Positions 16,321-25,563 are shown, numbered from the stretch's first letter. The stretch is 64,000 nt of DNA from Flavobacteriia bacterium (GCA_947450325.1 CANFUT010000003.1:62001-126000); one strand, 5' to 3'. The notes: a model not told the origin generated them from the letters alone. Program-made: numbers and translations.

Positions 16321-19300
16321 ATGAAAAAGTTTATATTCTTATTATTTGCATTTGTTTCATTTCTTTCCTTAGGACAAACTCCTATAAATGTTACCTCAGC
16401 AATAAATAATACTTCTGTAAGTACTTGTAATGGATTTATTATCGATTCAGGCGGACAAGGGGGGGCAGGATATTCAAATGGAGAGAGTATTACTTTCACT
16501 ATTTGCCCAGATGTTCCAGGTGATTATATGACTGTAGTTTTTAATTTATTCAATTTGAATTTGCAAGATGATAATCCTGCACCGAATCAAACGAATGTCG
16601 ATTACATGTATGTATATGATGGAAATAGTACAGCTGGAAATTCGTTAGGTGTTTATCAAGGCACCGAGTTGCAGGGGGTTGTGATTCAAGCTTCTCCTCA
16701 AAATACAACAGGTTGTTTGACATTTACATTTGTTTCAAATTCAGTTGGTACTGGCTCTTTTACAGCATCAGCAATGTGTGAAACACCATGTAGTGATCCC
16801 GTTGCAGGAGGCGTGATTTTGAACGGAATTACTTCTGATAGTATTCATGTTTGTGTTGGTGAGACTGTAAATTTTCAAAATGCAGGTTCATTTGCTCAAC
16901 CAGGATTTTCAATTTCTGATTATTCTTGGGATTTTATGGATGGTACATCAGCAAATGGACAAAATGTTTCACATTCCTACAACATCCCAGGTCACTATCG
17001 TGTTCAGTTGTTTGTAACAGATAATAATGCAGATAATGTATGTGTCAATAATAACTTAATTGATTTACAAGTTCTCGTTGCCACCATTCCTAGTTTTATT
17101 GGATTTATGAGTGATACTACGATTTGTCTTGGTGAGTCTCTTGTTGCCAGTGCAACTCCAAATGATTATGAAGTTTTATGGAATGGCTTTTCTGGTTATG
17201 AAACAATAAATGATGGTTGTTTATTAGATACACAGTTAGGTGTTGCGCAAAATATTGATATTTTGCAAACGGGTTTTGCTGCCGGGACAACAATTACAAA
17301 TGCTTCTCAAGTTCAGTCTATTTGCTTAGAATTAGAGCACTCATTTATGGGAGATTTAGTAATTTATTTAAATTGCCCTAACGGTCAATCGATTATGCTT
17401 CACCAACAGGGTGGAGGCGGAACACAACTGGGAGTTCCAAATCAAGCGGATAATGTTGACTGTTCAGATCCTTCAACACAAGGTACACCTTATAATTACT
17501 GCTTTACTCCTTCAGCAACTCAAACATGGGTTGGCTGGGTTAATGCAAGTGGATTTGGAGGCACTTTGCCTGCAGGTAATTATCAACCAATTGGTTCCTT
17601 TTCTAGTTTAGTGGGGTGTCCTACAAATGGAGTATGGACTTTGACTGTAGTTGATAACTGGGCAGCTGATGATGGAGTTGTATTTAGCTTTGGGTTGACT
17701 TTAGATCCATCATTGTATCCGAATTTAGTTCAATTTACACCTCAAATTGGTTTAGGTGCCGATTCATCTTTTTGGAATATGCCTGCACCATTTGCATCGA
17801 ATGTTTCCGCCAATGGTGATGCAATGACTATTTCACCAACAGCGCCAGGTTCCTATACATACACTTATACAGTCGTAGACAATTTTGGTTGTACAAATGA
17901 TTCTTCATTTGTCTTAACAGTAAACGATAATCCTTTACCAAATGCTGGAAATGATATAATTGTTTGTGGTGGAACTCCTGAGCAATTAAATGGATCTATT
18001 TCTGGTGCAGGTGGCGGTTCACCTTGTCCTTATACTCTTGATTTAGTTGATTCATTTGGAGATGGATGGAATGGAAACAACTTACTTTTTACCGTAAATG
18101 GAACAACAACAAGTTACACTGTAAGCACCGGGGCAAATTCTGTATATACAGTAAATGTGCCACATGGAGCTTCAGTTACTGTTCAATTCCAAGCATCTGG
18201 AAGTTGGACAAGTGAATGTGAATATCAAATTATTGATCCCAACGGTACTGTTGTTGTTCAACAAGGACAAAATGGAACAACACCTCCCACGACAGTAGAT
18301 TCATTTACTGCAGATTGTTTTGGAGGGTTTGAATTTGTATGGAGTCCATCTGCGGACTTAAATAATCCCAATATTCCAAATCCGATTGGAACATTTTTAT
18401 CTCCACAAACATTGACTTTAACTGTTTATCCAACTGGACATCCACTTTGTGCAACTACTGATCAATTAAATGTAACTCTTTCAAATTCTGCTTATCCTGG
18501 TGCTGACTCTACTTTTACAATTTGTTCTGCGGGCACTGCGACTGATTTATTTCCAGTTCTTGGTCCCGGTGCAAGTCCAAATGGATATTGGGTTTATGGT
18601 GCAACAAATACACCAGTTACGATGCCTTATGATCCACTCACAATGAATCCTGGACAATATAAATATAGAGTTGATAGCGCGGGTTGTATTGCTCAAGCAA
18701 TAATTACTGTTGTTGAAGTTAGTACATCCATTACCACTGTTGTTCCAACAAATGTAAATTGTAACAGTGCGAGTAACGGAAGTATTGTAGTAACAGGATT
18801 AAATTTTACATCGTATTCTATTGATGGAGGTCCTCAGTTTGCTGCTACTTCGCCAGCTACTATTGCTGGTTTTGCTGCAGGAAGCTATACTTTGGAAGTT
18901 TTTGGCTCTGGTGGTTGTTCTGATACTGAACCATTCACTATTACAGAACCTGCACCTTTGCAATTGGATTTTTTTTCTCATGATACTTCAGTTTGTGTGG
19001 GAGCTTCGCTAAATATTAGTGCGTTAGGTTCAGGAGGAAGTACAGCGTATACTTATACATGGACACAAAATGGAAATTTATTGGGAATTGGGTCATCAAT
19101 AACGGTTACACCTCCGTTAACTAATAATTCGTATTGTGTTACTTTAACAGAGGCTTGTGGTTCGCCTGCTGTGGATACTTGTATGACAATTGTAAACCCT
19201 CTCGAAATATTCCCAGTTCTAGTTCCTGATACAACTCAAGGATGTTTTCCAGTTGCAATCAATTTTACCAATACAACAAATTCGGCGGAAATTGCAACAA

Positions 19301-20007
19301 CAATAGTAGATTTTGGAGATGGACAAATAATCAGTTTTCCAGGTACTTCATCGTTTAGTCACATTTACACACAACCTGGAGTTTACACAGTTCATGTTGA
19401 GGTGACATCTATTTTTGGATGTTTATATGATTCAACATTTACAAATATGATTGAAGCGTTTGATTATCCAGAAGCTAATTTTAATATTTTGCCAAATGAT
19501 GTTTCTTTCTTTGATCCAAACGTATTGCTTGAAAATGAAAGTTCATCGAATGTTGTTTCATATCAATGGACAATTTCTTCTGGAAATCCTTCTACTTCAG
19601 TTTCAGAAAATGTAAATGCGAGTTTTCCTAATGATGTTGAAGGTGCTTATCCAGTAACTTTGTTGGTAACAGATCAAAATAGTTGTCAGGATACAGTTAC
19701 AAAAATTGTAAATGTTATTAGTGAGGTAGTATTGTACGCGCCAAATTCATTTACACCAGATGGAGATGAGCACAATCAAACTTGGAAGATTGTTGTTGAT
19801 GGGATTGATTTATACAGTGCTGAGATATTAATCTACAACAGATGGGGTGAATTGATCTGGGAATGTCATGATGTAAGTGAAGGCTGGGACGGAACCTATG
19901 GAGGTAAAGTTGTTCAAAATGGAACTTATACTTGGACATTGAAATTTAAAGACATCCACTCAGATAAGAAATATGAGTTTAGCGGACATATTTTATTAAT
20001 TAGATAA
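16321..20007 (+). CDS. T9SS type B sorting domain protein with CUB, PKD and P-domain modules
   Basis: 1228 residues; a large surface or secreted, adhesin-like protein. Signal peptide 1-19. Modules, by approximate residue: CUB-like 24-150 (VDYMYVYDGNSTAGNSLGVY), PKD 170-250 (ISDYSWDFMDGTS), proprotein-convertase P-like domain 310-460 (CLELEHSFMGDLVIYLNCPNG, then WTLTVVDNWAADDG), SprB-like repeat 803-880 (NVNCNSASNGSIVV), PKD 964-1055, and the type B (gliding-motility-associated) C-terminal domain from 1135 (LYAPNSFTPDGDEHNQ, YNRWGELIWE, EGWDGTYGG, NGTYTWTL). Type B domains often attach cargo to the cell surface, as for SprB. A strong bidirectional hairpin ends the gene. Confidence 0.92.
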   Translation: MKKFIFLLFAFVSFLSLGQTPINVTSAINNTSVSTCNGFIIDSGGQGGAGYSNGESITFTICPDVPGDYMTVVFNLFNLNLQDDNPAPNQTNVDYMYVYDGNSTAGNSLGVYQGTELQGVVIQASPQNTTGCLTFTFVSNSVGTGSFTASAMCETPCSDPVAGGVILNGITSDSIHVCVGETVNFQNAGSFAQPGFSISDYSWDFMDGTSANGQNVSHSYNIPGHYRVQLFVTDNNADNVCVNNNLIDLQVLVATIPSFIGFMSDTTICLGESLVASATPNDYEVLWNGFSGYETINDGCLLDTQLGVAQNIDILQTGFAAGTTITNASQVQSICLELEHSFMGDLVIYLNCPNGQSIMLHQQGGGGTQLGVPNQADNVDCSDPSTQGTPYNYCFTPSATQTWVGWVNASGFGGTLPAGNYQPIGSFSSLVGCPTNGVWTLTVVDNWAADDGVVFSFGLTLDPSLYPNLVQFTPQIGLGADSSFWNMPAPFASNVSANGDAMTISPTAPGSYTYTYTVVDNFGCTNDSSFVLTVNDNPLPNAGNDIIVCGGTPEQLNGSISGAGGGSPCPYTLDLVDSFGDGWNGNNLLFTVNGTTTSYTVSTGANSVYTVNVPHGASVTVQFQASGSWTSECEYQIIDPNGTVVVQQGQNGTTPPTTVDSFTADCFGGFEFVWSPSADLNNPNIPNPIGTFLSPQTLTLTVYPTGHPLCATTDQLNVTLSNSAYPGADSTFTICSAGTATDLFPVLGPGASPNGYWVYGATNTPVTMPYDPLTMNPGQYKYRVDSAGCIAQAIITVVEVSTSITTVVPTNVNCNSASNGSIVVTGLNFTSYSIDGGPQFAATSPATIAGFAAGSYTLEVFGSGGCSDTEPFTITEPAPLQLDFFSHDTSVCVGASLNISALGSGGSTAYTYTWTQNGNLLGIGSSITVTPPLTNNSYCVTLTEACGSPAVDTCMTIVNPLEIFPVLVPDTTQGCFPVAINFTNTTNSAEIATTIVDFGDGQIISFPGTSSFSHIYTQPGVYTVHVEVTSIFGCLYDSTFTNMIEAFDYPEANFNILPNDVSFFDPNVLLENESSSNVVSYQWTISSGNPSTSVSENVNASFPNDVEGAYPVTLLVTDQNSCQDTVTKIVNVISEVVLYAPNSFTPDGDEHNQTWKIVVDGIDLYSAEILIYNRWGELIWECHDVSEGWDGTYGGKVVQNGTYTWTLKFKDIHSDKKYEFSGHILLIR

Positions 20008-20015
20008 GCTCAATA

Positions 20016-20067
20016 AATATTGCAAAAAAAAAGTGAAGTTGAAACTTCACTTTTTTTTTGCAATATT
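20016..20067. terminator. Bidirectional terminator: perfect 25-bp hairpin
   Basis: 20016-20040 and 20043-20067 are perfect reverse complements with a 2-base spacer (GA). The core is GTGAAGTT/AACTTCAC, flanked by nine A on the left and nine T on the right, so it works in both directions for the convergent type B and proline dehydrogenase genes. Confidence 0.9.
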
Positions 20068-20071
20068 GTTT

Positions 20072-21241
20072 TTATTTCAATTTTCTTCTTTTCATCTCTT
20101 TGGTAATCAAATTTAGCTCCCTGCTTGTTTGTCCAGCAACAGATGTATTTTCATCCGCTCTTCTTAAAAGATAAGGCATAACTTCTTTTATCGGTCCATA
20201 AGGCACATATTTAGCAACAAGAAAATGATTACTTGAAAGATTATAGGAGATATGATCGCTCATCCCTAAAAGTTGAGCAAAATATAATCTTTTATCATTT
20301 TTATCAAGTCCTTTTTCTGTGATCAGTTTTGCTAGAAAAGCAGAACTTTCTTCATTGTGTGTTCCTGCACACAAAGCTAGGACGTCAATATTTTCAATAA
20401 TAAAAGTCAATGCATCATCGTAGTCTTTATCGCACGATTTTTTGTCAGGTTGAATAGGAGAGGGATAACCTTTTAAAATAGCCCTTTCTCTTTCCTTTTC
20501 CATGTAAGCACCTCTAACTAACTTTATTCCGTAATGATAATTACCTAACCTAGCAGCATTTGTTGCTTCTTTGAGGAATTGAAGTCTATCATGTCGATAC
20601 ATTTGTAAAGTATTAAAAACTATTACTTCTTTTTGATTGTATTTTACCATCATTGAAACTGAAATACGATCAATAGTATCTTGAATCCAAGTTTCCTCTG
20701 CATCAATAAATACGGGAACATTTGATTCAAAACCTTTCTTACATATTCTATCAATTCTATTTATAACATCTTGAAATTCTTTTTTTTCTACCTCAGATAA
20801 TTCATTTTCGATATTATTTACCTTTTCAAGAATTCCAAATCGGGCGATACCAGTAACCTTAAATACAGCAAATGGAATTGCGGGATTATTTTTCCCTTTT
20901 TCAATTGTTGCGATAATTTCGTTGGTTGTTTTTTCGAAATCTTCAGCAGAAGTTTTACCTTCAACTGAGTAATCTAAAATGGTGCCGATGCCAAAATCAT
21001 TTAACTGCTTGATTGTGTTGGTACATTCGTTGATCGTTTCTCCACCACAAAATTGTTTAAAAATCGTTGCTTTTACCATACCATTTATAGGTAAATGAGC
21101 TTTGAAAGAGGCGTTTGTAGCCCATTTTCCAAATTTTACAACAGATGGATTACCCACCATTTTGAAGAGCCAATATGCTCTTTTTAAATCTTTATTAGAC
21201 TTGCTTTTAAAAGCAATTTCGGTATTTTCGAAAGAAATCAT
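20072..21241 (-). CDS. Proline dehydrogenase
   Basis: 389-residue FAD enzyme oxidising proline to pyrroline-5-carboxylate, passing electrons to the quinone pool. It is a stand-alone PRODH, as in Bacteroidota, not the PutA fusion. Motifs: N-terminal ENTEIAFKSKSNKDLKRAYWLF, YGIKLVRGAYMEKERERA (TIM-barrel active site) and the C-terminal RRADENTSVAGQTSREL with the substrate-binding RRxxEN. I start at ATG 21241 (MISFENTE). The reading to 21274 would contain the -7 box at 21246-21253, so it cannot be translated from that promoter. The P5C dehydrogenase is not in the window. Confidence 0.93.
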   Translation of the reverse strand: MISFENTEIAFKSKSNKDLKRAYWLFKMVGNPSVVKFGKWATNASFKAHLPINGMVKATIFKQFCGGETINECTNTIKQLNDFGIGTILDYSVEGKTSAEDFEKTTNEIIATIEKGKNNPAIPFAVFKVTGIARFGILEKVNNIENELSEVEKKEFQDVINRIDRICKKGFESNVPVFIDAEETWIQDTIDRISVSMMVKYNQKEVIVFNTLQMYRHDRLQFLKEATNAARLGNYHYGIKLVRGAYMEKERERAILKGYPSPIQPDKKSCDKDYDDALTFIIENIDVLALCAGTHNEESSAFLAKLITEKGLDKNDKRLYFAQLLGMSDHISYNLSSNHFLVAKYVPYGPIKEVMPYLLRRADENTSVAGQTSRELNLITKEMKRRKLK

Positions 21242-21245
21242 ATTA

Positions 21246-21253
21246 CAAAAATA
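21246..21253 (-). promoter_or_regulatory. -7 box of proline dehydrogenase, 4 bases before the ATG
   Basis: On the minus strand TATTTTTG, an exact TAnnTTTG match, ending four bases before ATG 21241. This implies a leaderless or nearly leaderless transcript. Confidence 0.5.
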
Positions 21254-21343
21254 AGTTATTTTGACATTTTTCATCTCTTGGATTAAAGAAACTTAAAAAA
21301 ATCATTTACTTTGACAACAAAATAAGATTAACACTTTTTAAAT

Positions 21344-22417
21344 ATGATTCAGAAAATAGAAGCAATAGGGTATGATATCGAAATTGGTTCATTGTTAAAT
21401 TCTTCATTTTCAAATGTATTAGAAAAATATTCGAATTCTAAAAAAATAATTTTAGTAGACGAAAATACACATGATCATTGTTTAGAATATTTGTTGACTG
21501 CTTTTTCAGGATTAGAAGATGCAGAAGTAATGATGTTGCCATGTGGCGAAGAAAACAAAGTGATGGAAGTTTGTTTTCAAGTTTGGGAAGCTTGGTCAGA
21601 ATATCAGATAGGCAGAAATGATTTAGTAATTAATTTAGGTGGTGGTGTTGTTACGGATATAGGAGGTTTTATGGCTTCTATTTTTAAACGCGGTCTTGAT
21701 TTTATTCAGATTCCAACTTCTTTATTAGCCATGGTTGATGCATCAGTTGGTGGTAAAACAGGGATCGATTTAGGAAGGTATAAAAATCAATTGGGTGTTT
21801 TTTCGAATCCAATAAATGTATTTGTAGACCCCGGATTTTTATCGACTTTACCATTTAATGAACTCAAGAATGGTTACGCTGAAATGTTAAAACATGCTCT
21901 GATTTCGGGTAAATTGCATTGGGAATCATTGAAAGATATTGATTTTTCGGATAGGGAAAAAATGCATGAACTAATTTGTCAATCTATTGAAATTAAAAAT
22001 CAAATTGTTAATTTGGATCCATTTGAAAAAAATGTGAGAAAAAAATTAAATTTTGGTCACACATTTGGCCATGCATTTGAAGGTTTTTTTATCGGTGAAG
22101 AAGAGTTTTTGTCCCATGGACATGCTGTTGCAATTGGGATTTTGGCAGAATCATTTATTTCTTGGAAGCGAAATATTTTAAGTGAATCTGATTTTATTGA
22201 GATTTCAGAAGTGATTTTGAAAAATTTTGAATTGCCAAATATTGAAAATTCGTGGATTGACCCCATTTTTCAACTAATGTTAAATGACAAGAAGAATTTT
22301 GAGCAACAAGTGAAATGCGTTTTGTTAAGTGATATTGGGGAAAGTGTAATAAATCAAACATTAGATTTAGATGATCTTAAACTTGTAGTAGAATTTTTCT
22401 CAACGCTGAAAGTTTAG
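21344..22417 (+). CDS. aroB: 3-dehydroquinate synthase
   Basis: 357 residues; second step of the shikimate pathway, DAHP to 3-dehydroquinate, NAD+ and divalent metal dependent, cytoplasmic. NAD-binding GGGVVTDIGGFMAS, the PTSLLAMVDASVGGKTGID core and the metal-binding NFGHTFGHAFE are all present, so it should be active. No other aro gene is nearby. The DUF2459 gene starts 3 bases after its stop and is probably co-transcribed. Confidence 0.96.
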   Translation: MIQKIEAIGYDIEIGSLLNSSFSNVLEKYSNSKKIILVDENTHDHCLEYLLTAFSGLEDAEVMMLPCGEENKVMEVCFQVWEAWSEYQIGRNDLVINLGGGVVTDIGGFMASIFKRGLDFIQIPTSLLAMVDASVGGKTGIDLGRYKNQLGVFSNPINVFVDPGFLSTLPFNELKNGYAEMLKHALISGKLHWESLKDIDFSDREKMHELICQSIEIKNQIVNLDPFEKNVRKKLNFGHTFGHAFEGFFIGEEEFLSHGHAVAIGILAESFISWKRNILSESDFIEISEVILKNFELPNIENSWIDPIFQLMLNDKKNFEQQVKCVLLSDIGESVINQTLDLDDLKLVVEFFSTLKV

Positions 22418-22420
22418 TTT

Positions 22421-23107
22421 ATGAAATTCAAATTAATTTGGTTAATCAGATTCCCTCTAATGTTTTTGGAGCTTTTTTGGAGTTTGTTAACACTTTATAT
22501 TTTTATCGCACTTTTTGGGATGGTTTTTCAAATTGGAGATGATTATGTTGCTAAGAAAAAAGGAAGAATTGTTTATATAAGAACAGACGGTATTCATACT
22601 GATTTTATTGTACCGGTTCATTCAGATATTCAAAACTGGAACGAAATTGTTCCCTGGAAAGATTTAAGAGGCACTGACTCTTCATTCAAATTTGTTGCAT
22701 TTGGATGGGGAGATCAAGGTTTTTTTCTCAATACTCCTGAATGGAGTGATTTAAAATTTTCAACAGCATTTGATGCACTTTTCTACCGTGGTAAAACAGC
22801 AATTCATGTGGTTTTTCAGTCGGAACCTACACCGGGGAAATTATGTAAAAGGCTAATTATTTCAGATAAACAATATATCAAATTGGTCAATTATATAGAA
22901 GATTCCTTTGATGTTGATGAAAGCGGTTCTACCATTTGTATCAAAGATCGTGGGTATTGGGATTACGATGCCTTTTATGAATCAAAAGGAAAATATAGTT
23001 TGTTTTTGACGTGTAACTCATGGATAAATGGAGGGTTGAAAAAATCAGATTTACCGGCGTGCTTGTGGACGCCTTTGAGTTATGCTATTTTTGATAAATA
23101 TGAGTGA
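22421..23107 (+). CDS. DUF2459 / TIGR02117 family protein
   Basis: 228 residues with one N-terminal membrane helix (about 8-38) and an extracytoplasmic domain. Family signature: IRTDGIHTDFIVPV, FKFVAFGWGDQGFFLNTPEWSD, AIHVVFQS and near the end FLTCNSWINGGLK. The family was first noted near urease genes in some bacteria, but no urease is here and its function is unknown. The conserved His and the single Cys in LTCNSW suggest a peptidase-like (papain/NlpC-like) site, which is my inference. Starts 3 bases after aroB. Confidence 0.8.
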   Translation: MKFKLIWLIRFPLMFLELFWSLLTLYIFIALFGMVFQIGDDYVAKKKGRIVYIRTDGIHTDFIVPVHSDIQNWNEIVPWKDLRGTDSSFKFVAFGWGDQGFFLNTPEWSDLKFSTAFDALFYRGKTAIHVVFQSEPTPGKLCKRLIISDKQYIKLVNYIEDSFDVDESGSTICIKDRGYWDYDAFYESKGKYSLFLTCNSWINGGLKKSDLPACLWTPLSYAIFDKYE

Positions 23108-23141
23108 ATTAATTCTTGAATCTCTCGTTTTTACTGGTGCT

Positions 23142-23165
23142 TAAATGATTCTAACGGATAAAAAC
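23142..23165 (+). repeat. 24-base dispersed repeat, copy 1
   Basis: Begins TAAATGATT, then C, TAAC, G, and ends GATAAAAAC. Lies between the convergent DUF2459 gene and the dnaX 3' end. Other copies are at 25540, 28666 and 28845. Confidence 0.75.
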
Positions 23166-23200
23166 AGCTAAGGGAATACCGTCAAAATTGCAACTATAAA

Positions 23201-24939
23201 TCAATATTCAATATCTAAATTGAACGTTTTTTGCAATGTTAATAGGTTTGTGTTTTTTCTAGCCAAAATTTCAAATTTATCTCTGCCTGTTAGGTGTTTG
23301 TTATTTTCTTCTTGATTTTCAATAATTGAAAAATCAATAGTGATGGACCAATTTTGCAATTTATTTCGAAGAAAATCTAGAAGTGAGGCATAAAAATGAT
23401 TTTTCATCATATCGATTTGAATTTGATTATCAAATTCTTGGTGAATATGATTTATGGCAGGTAATTTTGGATCTCGTTTGGTTAGCGCCAAATTCATTGA
23501 ATCTGCTCCCTCAATGCCATCTTGCTTAATTTTGTAAGCATATTGCCTCCAAACCATTTTGAGTTCATCTAAGGAAAATGGCTTTTGCGGTCTATTTGAA
23601 ATATCTTCCGAATTATTTAAGTCTTCGTCATTAGAATTGTCCTTTAAACTTTGTTTAATCGACAAATTATTGGTGTTAAGAACTCCTGTTGGAGTTGAAA
23701 AAGATTTGACTTCTTTTTTGAGAGAAATTGGTCGTTCCTGAGGTTCAGAAGGTTTGGTTTTACCAGGATTTACTGAAGGTCGCAGTGTTTGCCCCGAAAA
23801 TGGAATAATTTCTACTGGATCAGTTAATCTTTTTTTTTTTCAAGCTCATTCTTAATCGAACAAAGCTGCATCAATGCGAGTTCAACTAATAATCGTTGAT
23901 TTTTTGAAGCTTTATATTCGATATCTGTTTTACTTAAAATACCCAAGCATCTCAAAATATATGCAGATTCAAAAATTTTCGATTGTTCAATAAACCTATT
24001 TTCAACGCTTTCACCTACTTCTAACAATTTTGCGGTTCTAACATCTTTACAAACAAGTAAGTTTCTGTAATGATCAGCTAAACCTACAATAAAGTTGTGA
24101 CCATCAAAACCTTTTTCTTGTATATCATTAAAAAGAAGTAAACATCCAGGAATGTCCTCTTTCCAAGAGTTTTCTACAATTCTAAAGAAATAATCGTAGT
24201 CAAGAATGTTTAAATTCTCTAAAACAGCATTTAAGGATAATTTATTTCCTGCAAAACTTACAATTTGGTCGAAAATTGAAAGCGCATCTCTCAAAGCACC
24301 ATCAGCTTTTTGTCCTATCAAATGTAATGCTTCACTATCAGCATCAATGCCTTCTTTTTCGGCAATAGATGCTAAATGAATTGCTATATCTTTAACCTTT
24401 ATTCTATTGAAATCAAAAATTTGACATCTAGATAAAATAGTTGGAATGATTTTGTGTTTTTCAGTTGTTGCTAAAATGAAAATAGCATGAGCAGGTGGCT
24501 CCTCTAAAGTTTTCAAAAATGCATTGAAAGCAGCATTTGAAAGCATGTGTACCTCATCAATTATATAAACCTTATGGGTTCCAAGTTGGGGTGCAATTCT
24601 TACTTGATCAATTAAATTTCTTATATCTTCAACCGAGTTGTTTGAGGCTGCATCTAGTTCGTATACATTTAATGAAGCTCCTTCATTGAAAGATTTACAA
24701 GATTCACATTCATCACATGCTTCGATATTTTCTCTTGGATTAAAGCAATTAATTGTTTTTGCTAAAATACGAGCTGTAGTTGTCTTTCCTACACCTCTTG
24801 AACCACAAAACAGAAATGCTTGAGCAAGTTGATGACTTTTAATCGCGTTTTTTAAAGTTGAGGTAATAGATTTTTGCCCAACAACTGTATCAAAAGTTTG
24901 TGGTCTATATTTTCTTGCTGAAACTATGTAATCCTCCAT
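23201..24939 (-). CDS. dnaX: DNA polymerase III tau subunit (frameshifted product of dnaX)
   Basis: The full-length tau product needs a -1 shift (or one extra transcribed A) at the 11-A run 23830-23840. The -1 frame is then open without a stop from the run to 23201 and gives a protein of about 579 residues. The added part has a Pro/Lys-rich linker starting RLTDPVEIIPFSGQ and a C-terminal domain (PFSLDELKMVWRQYAYKIK, then FYASLLDFLRNKLQNWSI) of the kind found at the end of Bacteroidota DnaX. In E. coli the corresponding tau part binds the polymerase core and the replicative helicase. A separate start in this frame exists only as TTG 23665, inside the linker, so an independent gene is unlikely. 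Confidence 0.85.
23824..23840 (-). promoter_or_regulatory. Slippery A11 run and gamma stop codon in dnaX
   Basis: On the coding strand GAA is followed by nine more A, then GAT TAA; 11 consecutive A in all (23830-23840). Zero frame reads E-K-K-K-D-stop; the -1 frame reads K-K-K-R-L-T-D-P and stays open. Length and position fit transcriptional slippage (as known for Thermus dnaX) or ribosomal -1 slippage (as in E. coli dnaX). A homopolymer sequencing error is the main alternative. Confidence 0.8.
23824..24939 (-). CDS. dnaX: DNA polymerase III gamma subunit (zero-frame product of dnaX)
   Basis: 371 residues; clamp-loader ATPase. Walker A GSRGVGKTT, zinc module (C-x-N-P...CDECESC), Walker B VYIIDEVHML, the SRC sensor region (TILSRCQIF) and domain III to the end. 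The frame stops at TAA 23824-23826, three bases after the 11-A run, so this product ends right after domain III, the same architecture as E. coli gamma. Start: ATG 24939 (MEDYIVSARKYRPQTF). The reading from GTG 24948 is rejected because that codon starts in the last base of the -7 box. Confidence 0.93.
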   Translation of the reverse strand: MEDYIVSARKYRPQTFDTVVGQKSITSTLKNAIKSHQLAQAFLFCGSRGVGKTTTARILAKTINCFNPRENIEACDECESCKSFNEGASLNVYELDAASNNSVEDIRNLIDQVRIAPQLGTHKVYIIDEVHMLSNAAFNAFLKTLEEPPAHAIFILATTEKHKIIPTILSRCQIFDFNRIKVKDIAIHLASIAEKEGIDADSEALHLIGQKADGALRDALSIFDQIVSFAGNKLSLNAVLENLNILDYDYFFRIVENSWKEDIPGCLLLFNDIQEKGFDGHNFIVGLADHYRNLLVCKDVRTAKLLEVGESVENRFIEQSKIFESAYILRCLGILSKTDIEYKASKNQRLLVELALMQLCSIKNELEKKKD

Positions 24940-24947
24940 CTTAGACA

Positions 24948-24955
24948 CAAATTTA
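24948..24955 (-). promoter_or_regulatory. -7 box of dnaX
   Basis: Minus strand TAAATTTG, an exact TAnnTTTG match, ending 8 bases before ATG 24939; the mRNA leader would be only a few bases. Confidence 0.5.
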
Positions 24956-25013
24956 AGAAGACTTTTAATATAAAGTGAAATTGTTGATAAATCACTGCTT
25001 CAAAATTGAAACA

Positions 25014-25460
25014 TTAAATTTGAGATTCAAGTTTTTTATAATGATATTCCCATCTTTTGTAAACGTAAGGCGAAATTTTCGATTGTTCATTGTCTCTCAG
25101 AACTACAATATTATCTTCACTACTGTAGTACCATGAAAATTCATAAATTTTCATTTTTTGACCGTACGTCGTTTTTTCTAGACCAGAGATTGTTTGAAAG
25201 TTGAAACCCTTCGATTCAAGAAAAAGTTTTTTGACCTTATATTTTTTACAATTTTGACCAAGCAACACGCATAATATCGCATAGTTTTTGTTTAAAATTT
25301 TCGTTGTTGTAGCTGATGCTGTCTGACTATGTTTTCTTAATTCCGAATGGTATTTATTTTTGCAATGAATATCGCAAAAGACTTTATCTGATCGTCCAAA
25401 TAACTTTTTGTCACAAACGCAGCATTTTCTTTCATCTCTTTTAAAAAGAACATTTTCCAT
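25014..25460 (-). CDS. Small zinc-ribbon protein
   Basis: 148 residues, cytoplasmic. The N-terminal 35 residues hold a four-Cys zinc ribbon, CCVCDKKLFGRSDKVFCDIHCKNKYHSEL, with CxxC and CxxxC pairs, similar to short DUF2116-type ribbons seen in many Bacteroidota hypothetical proteins. The rest is basic and helical, with YGQKMKIYEFSWYYSSEDNIVVLRD near the end. A nucleic-acid-binding role is possible but unproven. It lies upstream of dnaX on the same strand, 74 bases away, and diverges from the Smr gene. Confidence 0.75.
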   Translation of the reverse strand: MENVLFKRDERKCCVCDKKLFGRSDKVFCDIHCKNKYHSELRKHSQTASATTTKILNKNYAILCVLLGQNCKKYKVKKLFLESKGFNFQTISGLEKTTYGQKMKIYEFSWYYSSEDNIVVLRDNEQSKISPYVYKRWEYHYKKLESQI

Positions 25461-25539
25461 CTTAGTTGTTTATTAAGGTTATTATCCTAATTTAGCGAAT
25501 AATATCTTTTGAATCCAAATTTTTTTGTTGCATTTAAGT

Positions 25540-25563
25540 GTTTTTATCCGTTAAAATCATTTA
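25540..25563 (-). repeat. 24-base dispersed repeat, copy 2
   Basis: On the minus strand begins TAAATGATT, then T, TAAC, G, and ends GATAAAAAC. This copy lies between divergent genes (zinc-ribbon and Smr). Confidence 0.75.

Noticed and set aside
23201-23665. A separate 154-residue gene downstream of dnaX
   Set aside because: Its only start in this reading is a TTG in the middle of a Pro/Lys-rich linker, and the frame is open upstream to the A11 run. It is better explained as the tau C-terminus reached by slippage.
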